Assembly: GCA_023384025.1 (NCBI GenBank)
Contig: JAHDXX010000144.1
Span: 1 to 8,277, forward strand
Length of the DNA: 8,277 bases
From: Sphingomonadaceae bacterium
GTDB lineage: Bacteria > Pseudomonadota > Alphaproteobacteria > Sphingomonadales > Sphingomonadaceae
Direction: 5' to 3'
Below the pieces are notes generated by a model. It saw nothing but the letters and a program-made list of their open reading frames with translations. It was not told the DNA's origin and did no database searches. The translations under genes and the position numbers were made by a program. Numbering within the stretch: position 1 is the stretch's first letter; the number at the start of each line of letters is the position of its first letter. Below are positions 6,145 through 8,277 of the stretch, piece after piece.

Positions 6145-6812
6145 CCGTATTGCTCCATGAAATTGCGGGCCGCTGCGGTTTCGGCTTCCTGCTTGCTGCT
6201 GGCGGTGGCTTCCGCTTCGCCGACATTGTGCACGCTCACCCGTACCGTGAAGCGGGCGCGGTGATCGGGGCCGGACCGCTCGACCAGCTCGTATTGCGGG
6301 GGGCGGCGCTGGTTGCCGGCGGCCCATTCCTGCAAGGCGCTCTTGGGATGCTTGGAGCGGCCTGCTTCGCTGCGGACATCCTCGTGCCAGTGGCGGCGGA
6401 CGAGGTCGCGCGCGCTGTCGAAACCGGCCTCGAGGAACTGGGCGCCGAGCAGCGCCTCCATCACGTCGCCGAGGATGTTGTCGCTGTCCGCCGCGCCATC
6501 GTCGCGTGCCTGCTTGCCGAGGAGGACGTGTTCGGGCAGCCCCATCTGGCGCGCCACCCTTGCACAGGCCTGCTTGCTCACCAGAGCGTTGAGCCGCTGG
6601 GCGAGCTTGCCTTCGGCATCGTCGCCCTGGCTGTAGAGCCACTCGGCAATGGCGAGCCCGAGCACCCGGTCGCCGAGGAATTCGAGCCGCTGGTAGTCAC
6701 GCGCATGGCCGGTGCTGCCGTGGGTCAGGGCTTCCTGCCACAGCGCGCGGTCGCGCACGGTGAAGCCGCATTGTTCGAGCCAGGCAATGGTCGGCTGTGC
6801 AAAGCCGGTCAT
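6141..6812 (-). CDS. rnc: Ribonuclease III
   Basis: RNase III cleaves double-stranded RNA, processing rRNA precursors and regulating mRNAs, as a homodimer. The 223-residue product has the usual two parts. The endonuclease domain (about 1-140) carries the signature RLEFLGDRVLGL at 42-53 with E44 and D48, and the second metal-binding pair D116/E119 in NILGDVMEALLGA. The dsRNA-binding domain runs about 153-222, starting HPKSALQEW and including ASSKQEAETAAA. The position equal to E. coli E38 is glutamine (Q41), while the essential equivalents of E41, D45, D114 and E117 are all present. The start ATG at 6812 overlaps the lepB stop by four bases (ATGA), with a GGGGGAAGG ribosome-binding site (6824-6816) just upstream. 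Its own stop overlaps the era GTG. The arrangement implies coupled translation across all three genes. Confidence 0.98.
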   Translation of the reverse strand: MTGFAQPTIAWLEQCGFTVRDRALWQEALTHGSTGHARDYQRLEFLGDRVLGLAIAEWLYSQGDDAEGKLAQRLNALVSKQACARVARQMGLPEHVLLGKQARDDGAADSDNILGDVMEALLGAQFLEAGFDSARDLVRRHWHEDVRSEAGRSKHPKSALQEWAAGNQRRPPQYELVERSGPDHRARFTVRVSVHNVGEAEATASSKQEAETAAARNFMEQYG

Positions 6813-7672
6813 ATGCCTTCCCCCATGCGCTCCCACCGGGCAGCGGTGAACCAGGTCCACGGATTGATCCATTCGGCGCTGCCGTCGGTCGACCATACCA
6901 TCATGCTGGCGCGCCCGACGAGGTGGTCGAGCGGCACCCAGCCAACCCCGCCGCCGGACCGCGCGGGAAAGCGGCTGTCCTGCGAATTGTCGCGGTTGTC
7001 GCCCATCAGGAACACGTGGCCTTCGGGGATGATTTCCGGCCCCCAGTTGTCCGGCCCGGTCTCGCCGAAGTCGAGCACTTCGTAGGTCTTGCCTGAAGGC
7101 AGGGTTTCGCGGAACCGCATGTAGCGGCACTGGCGCTCGCCATCGGGCAGCATTTCCTCGATCCCGCCCCAGGTGCAGGGCGAAGCGCGCCCGGCCTGGG
7201 CTGCGGCATCGAGCAGGTGCTGATCTACCCGCTGGACGAAGTCGGCCATGGGCTGCTTTTCCACCGGCTCGCCGTTGAGGAACAGCACGCCTTCGCGCAT
7301 TTCCACGCTGTCGCCGGGCAGGCCGATCACCCGCTTGATGTAGTCGGCCTTGTCGATCGGATGCTTGAACACCACCACGTCGCCGCGTTCGGGCAGGTTG
7401 CCGAACAGGCGCCCCGGGATCAGCGGCGTGTTGAGTGGCAGCGAGTAGCGGGTGAACCCATAGGGCCATTTGGACGCGACGAAGTAGTCGCCGATCATCA
7501 GCCGCGGCAGCATCGACTCGCTCGGGATCGAGAATGGCGAGAAGATGAAACTGCGGAACACCAGCGCCAGTACTGCCAACTTGATCACGAACCACAGCAG
7601 GCTGCCGATGGTCTCCTGCTGCTCCGGCGCGGCGGCGGGCAGGGCGTCGGGTTGCGTGTCCGGGGTGGTCAT
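6809..7672 (-). CDS. lepB: Signal peptidase I
   Basis: Signal peptidase I removes signal peptides from proteins exported by Sec or Tat, with its catalytic domain in the periplasm. The product is 287 residues from the chosen start: a short cytoplasmic Pro/Ala/Gln-rich tail, one membrane segment about 22-44, then the protease domain. Box B holds the nucleophile S53 in SIPSESMLP. Box D holds the general base K113 in YIKRVIGLPGD. Box E is GDNRDNSQDSR at 224-234. C166 and C182 lie in a periplasmic insertion and could form a disulfide, as a similar pair does in E. coli LepB. An in-frame ATG at 7696 would add eight residues (MPTPPGAC). I prefer 7672 because AGGTG (7682-7678) precedes it by 5 bases, while 7696 has no ribosome-binding site. 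It is first gene of lepB-rnc-era and is divergent from pgi. Confidence 0.95.
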   Translation of the reverse strand: MTTPDTQPDALPAAAPEQQETIGSLLWFVIKLAVLALVFRSFIFSPFSIPSESMLPRLMIGDYFVASKWPYGFTRYSLPLNTPLIPGRLFGNLPERGDVVVFKHPIDKADYIKRVIGLPGDSVEMREGVLFLNGEPVEKQPMADFVQRVDQHLLDAAAQAGRASPCTWGGIEEMLPDGERQCRYMRFRETLPSGKTYEVLDFGETGPDNWGPEIIPEGHVFLMGDNRDNSQDSRFPARSGGGVGWVPLDHLVGRASMMVWSTDGSAEWINPWTWFTAARWERMGEGI

Positions 7673-7746
7673 GCAGGCACCTGGCGGGGTTGGCATACCA
7701 ATTCAGCCGCTTCGGGCGCGAGGAAAGGCTTCAAATGCATGGCGCA

Positions 7747-7760
7747 AGTCCCTAGTCCCT
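7747..7760 (+). repeat. Tandem heptamer AGTCCCT x2 in the pgi leader
   Basis: Two perfect adjacent copies of AGTCCCT occupy 7747-7753 and 7754-7760, about 30-43 bases before the pgi start codon. Each is complementary to the purine-rich pgi ribosome-binding region at 7778-7784 (AGGGATT, allowing one G-U pair). Confidence 0.75.
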
Positions 7761-7784
7761 CGCCCTGCAATCGGGAAAGGGATT
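7754..7784 (+). promoter_or_regulatory. Possible leader hairpin masking the pgi ribosome-binding site
   Basis: AGTCCCT (7754-7760) can pair with AGGGATT (7778-7784), and an inner CCC (7763-7765) with GGG (7773-7775). The two helices are separated by a 2x2 internal loop (CG/AA) and capped by the 7-base loop TGCAATC. The ribosome-binding site AAGGGA (7777-7782), 7 bases before the pgi ATG, lies inside the outer stem. The first heptamer copy could replace the second in the outer pairing. This was found by eye; no folding energy was computed, and the transcription start is unknown. Confidence 0.35.
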
Positions 7785-7789
7785 TTCGC

Positions 7790-8277
7790 ATGGCCGACGC
7801 TGTTCACGCTGCCTGGGGCAAGGTTCGCGGCCTGCCGCACCGCACGCTGGCCGATCTGTTCGCTGACCCGGCGCGGGTGGAAAAGCTGACCAGCCGACTC
7901 CAGTGGGGCGAGGGCGAAACCGCCGGCGGGGTGCTGTTCGACTGGTCCAAGACCCATCTCGATGACGCGCTGCTTGACGCCTTCGAGGCGCTGGCCGGGG
8001 CCTGCGATTTCAGCGGCAAGCGTGCCGCCCTGCTGTCTGGCGCGCGGATCAACGTGACCGAAGGCCGCGCTGCCGAGCACACCGCCCAGCGCGGCGTGGG
8101 TGCGGACGCGAGCGTCGAGGAAGCCATGGCGCTCCATGCCCGGATGCGGATGCTGGTCGAGGCGATCCACGAAGGTGCTCTTGGCGAGGTAAAGCACCTG
8201 ATCCACATCGGCATCGGCGGCAGCGCGCTCGGTCCCAAGCTGGCGATCGATGCGCTGACCCGCGATCTCGCGCTGGT
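7790..8277 (+). CDS. pgi: Glucose-6-phosphate isomerase, N-terminal part (3' end outside the window)
   Basis: Pgi interconverts glucose-6-phosphate and fructose-6-phosphate in the cytoplasm. In bacteria that rely on the Entner-Doudoroff route it serves gluconeogenesis and hexose recycling. The frame runs open from ATG 7790 to the window edge, giving 162 residues of a family usually near 500-550. It aligns well with the start of known Pgi proteins: ADLFADPARV near 21-30, FDWSKTHLDD near 50-59, the family segment ARINVTEGRAAEHTAQRG at about 85-102, and the phosphate-binding loop HIGIGGSALGPKL at 139-151. The active-site Arg, Glu, His and Lys residues of the later part lie beyond the window. AAGGGA at 7777-7782 is a well-placed ribosome-binding site. 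The gene is divergent from lepB. Composition is core-like, with no damage in the visible portion. Confidence 0.96.
   Translation, partial: MADAVHAAWGKVRGLPHRTLADLFADPARVEKLTSRLQWGEGETAGGVLFDWSKTHLDDALLDAFEALAGACDFSGKRAALLSGARINVTEGRAAEHTAQRGVGADASVEEAMALHARMRMLVEAIHEGALGEVKHLIHIGIGGSALGPKLAIDALTRDLAL

Larger units (their letters stand above)
7673..7789. promoter_or_regulatory. Divergent lepB/pgi upstream region
   Basis: These 117 bases must contain the promoters of the lepB-rnc-era operon (leftward) and, most simply, of pgi (rightward). TTGGCA at 7690-7695 resembles a -35 element facing pgi, and TTGAAG read on the minus strand at 7735-7730 resembles one facing lepB. Neither has a convincing -10 element at 16-18 bases, so I assign no specific promoter. 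The region also holds the tandem repeat and hairpin listed separately. Confidence 0.4.

Noticed and set aside
5314..6264. A 316-codon plus-strand frame opposite era and rnc
   Set aside because: It is an antisense shadow of two certain genes. No domain is recognisable and the composition is typical of high-GC shadows.
6145..6642. In-frame upstream extension of era giving a 466-residue protein
   Set aside because: The added part is an Arg/Ala/Pro-rich out-of-frame reading of rnc. The Era family N-terminus and a good ribosome-binding site fit the GTG at 6144.
6813..7595. In-frame upstream extension of rnc giving a 484-residue protein
   Set aside because: The extension is lepB read in another frame. 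RNase III begins at the ATG at 6812, which overlaps the lepB stop and has a strong ribosome-binding site.

Overview
The window is a compact, high-GC bacterial chromosome segment. Gene content, operon style and protein sequences suggest an alphaproteobacterium, probably of the Sphingomonadales/Erythrobacter type. That placement is inferred by eye from the DprA, TopA, LepB and Pgi sequences and from about 65% G+C in core-gene stretches (39/60 at 3421-3480, 40/60 at 5641-5700). No RNA gene, insertion sequence, CRISPR array or intergenic gap above 300 bases is visible.

Left part, plus strand (1-4372): the 3' part of dprA (DNA-processing protein of transformation), a small polytopic membrane protein, full-length topA (DNA topoisomerase I), and a 60-residue lysine-rich helix-turn-helix-like protein whose start codon overlaps the topA stop. 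The 83-base gap before topA holds a 20-base perfect alternating pyrimidine-purine tract that contains a 6-bp inverted repeat. Such a tract can adopt Z-DNA or a cruciform under negative supercoiling, which is the state topoisomerase I removes.

Middle (4374-5237, plus strand): an 864-base gene for an unrecognised 287-residue protein, starting one base after the small gene. Its G+C is close to 50% and it uses codons such as ATA, GTA, TTA and CTA, unlike both neighbours, so it looks recently acquired. It carries an R-N-x3-H motif (R119/N120/H124) in a helical context that fits the HEPN ribonuclease superfamily. It is the most interesting candidate here.

Right part, minus strand (7672-5242): lepB-rnc-era, a tightly coupled operon with two 4-base start/stop overlaps. 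It encodes signal peptidase I, ribonuclease III and the ribosome-assembly GTPase Era. The era stop lies only 4 bases from the stop of the 287-residue gene, so the two transcription units converge with no room for a separate terminator.

Right edge, plus strand (7790-8277): the 5' part of pgi (glucose-6-phosphate isomerase), divergent from lepB. The short shared upstream region contains a tandem AGTCCCT repeat, either copy of which could pair with the pgi ribosome-binding site.

Together this is housekeeping DNA (DNA uptake, supercoiling, protein export, RNA processing, ribosome assembly, central carbon metabolism) with one atypical accessory gene set between two convergent conserved blocks.
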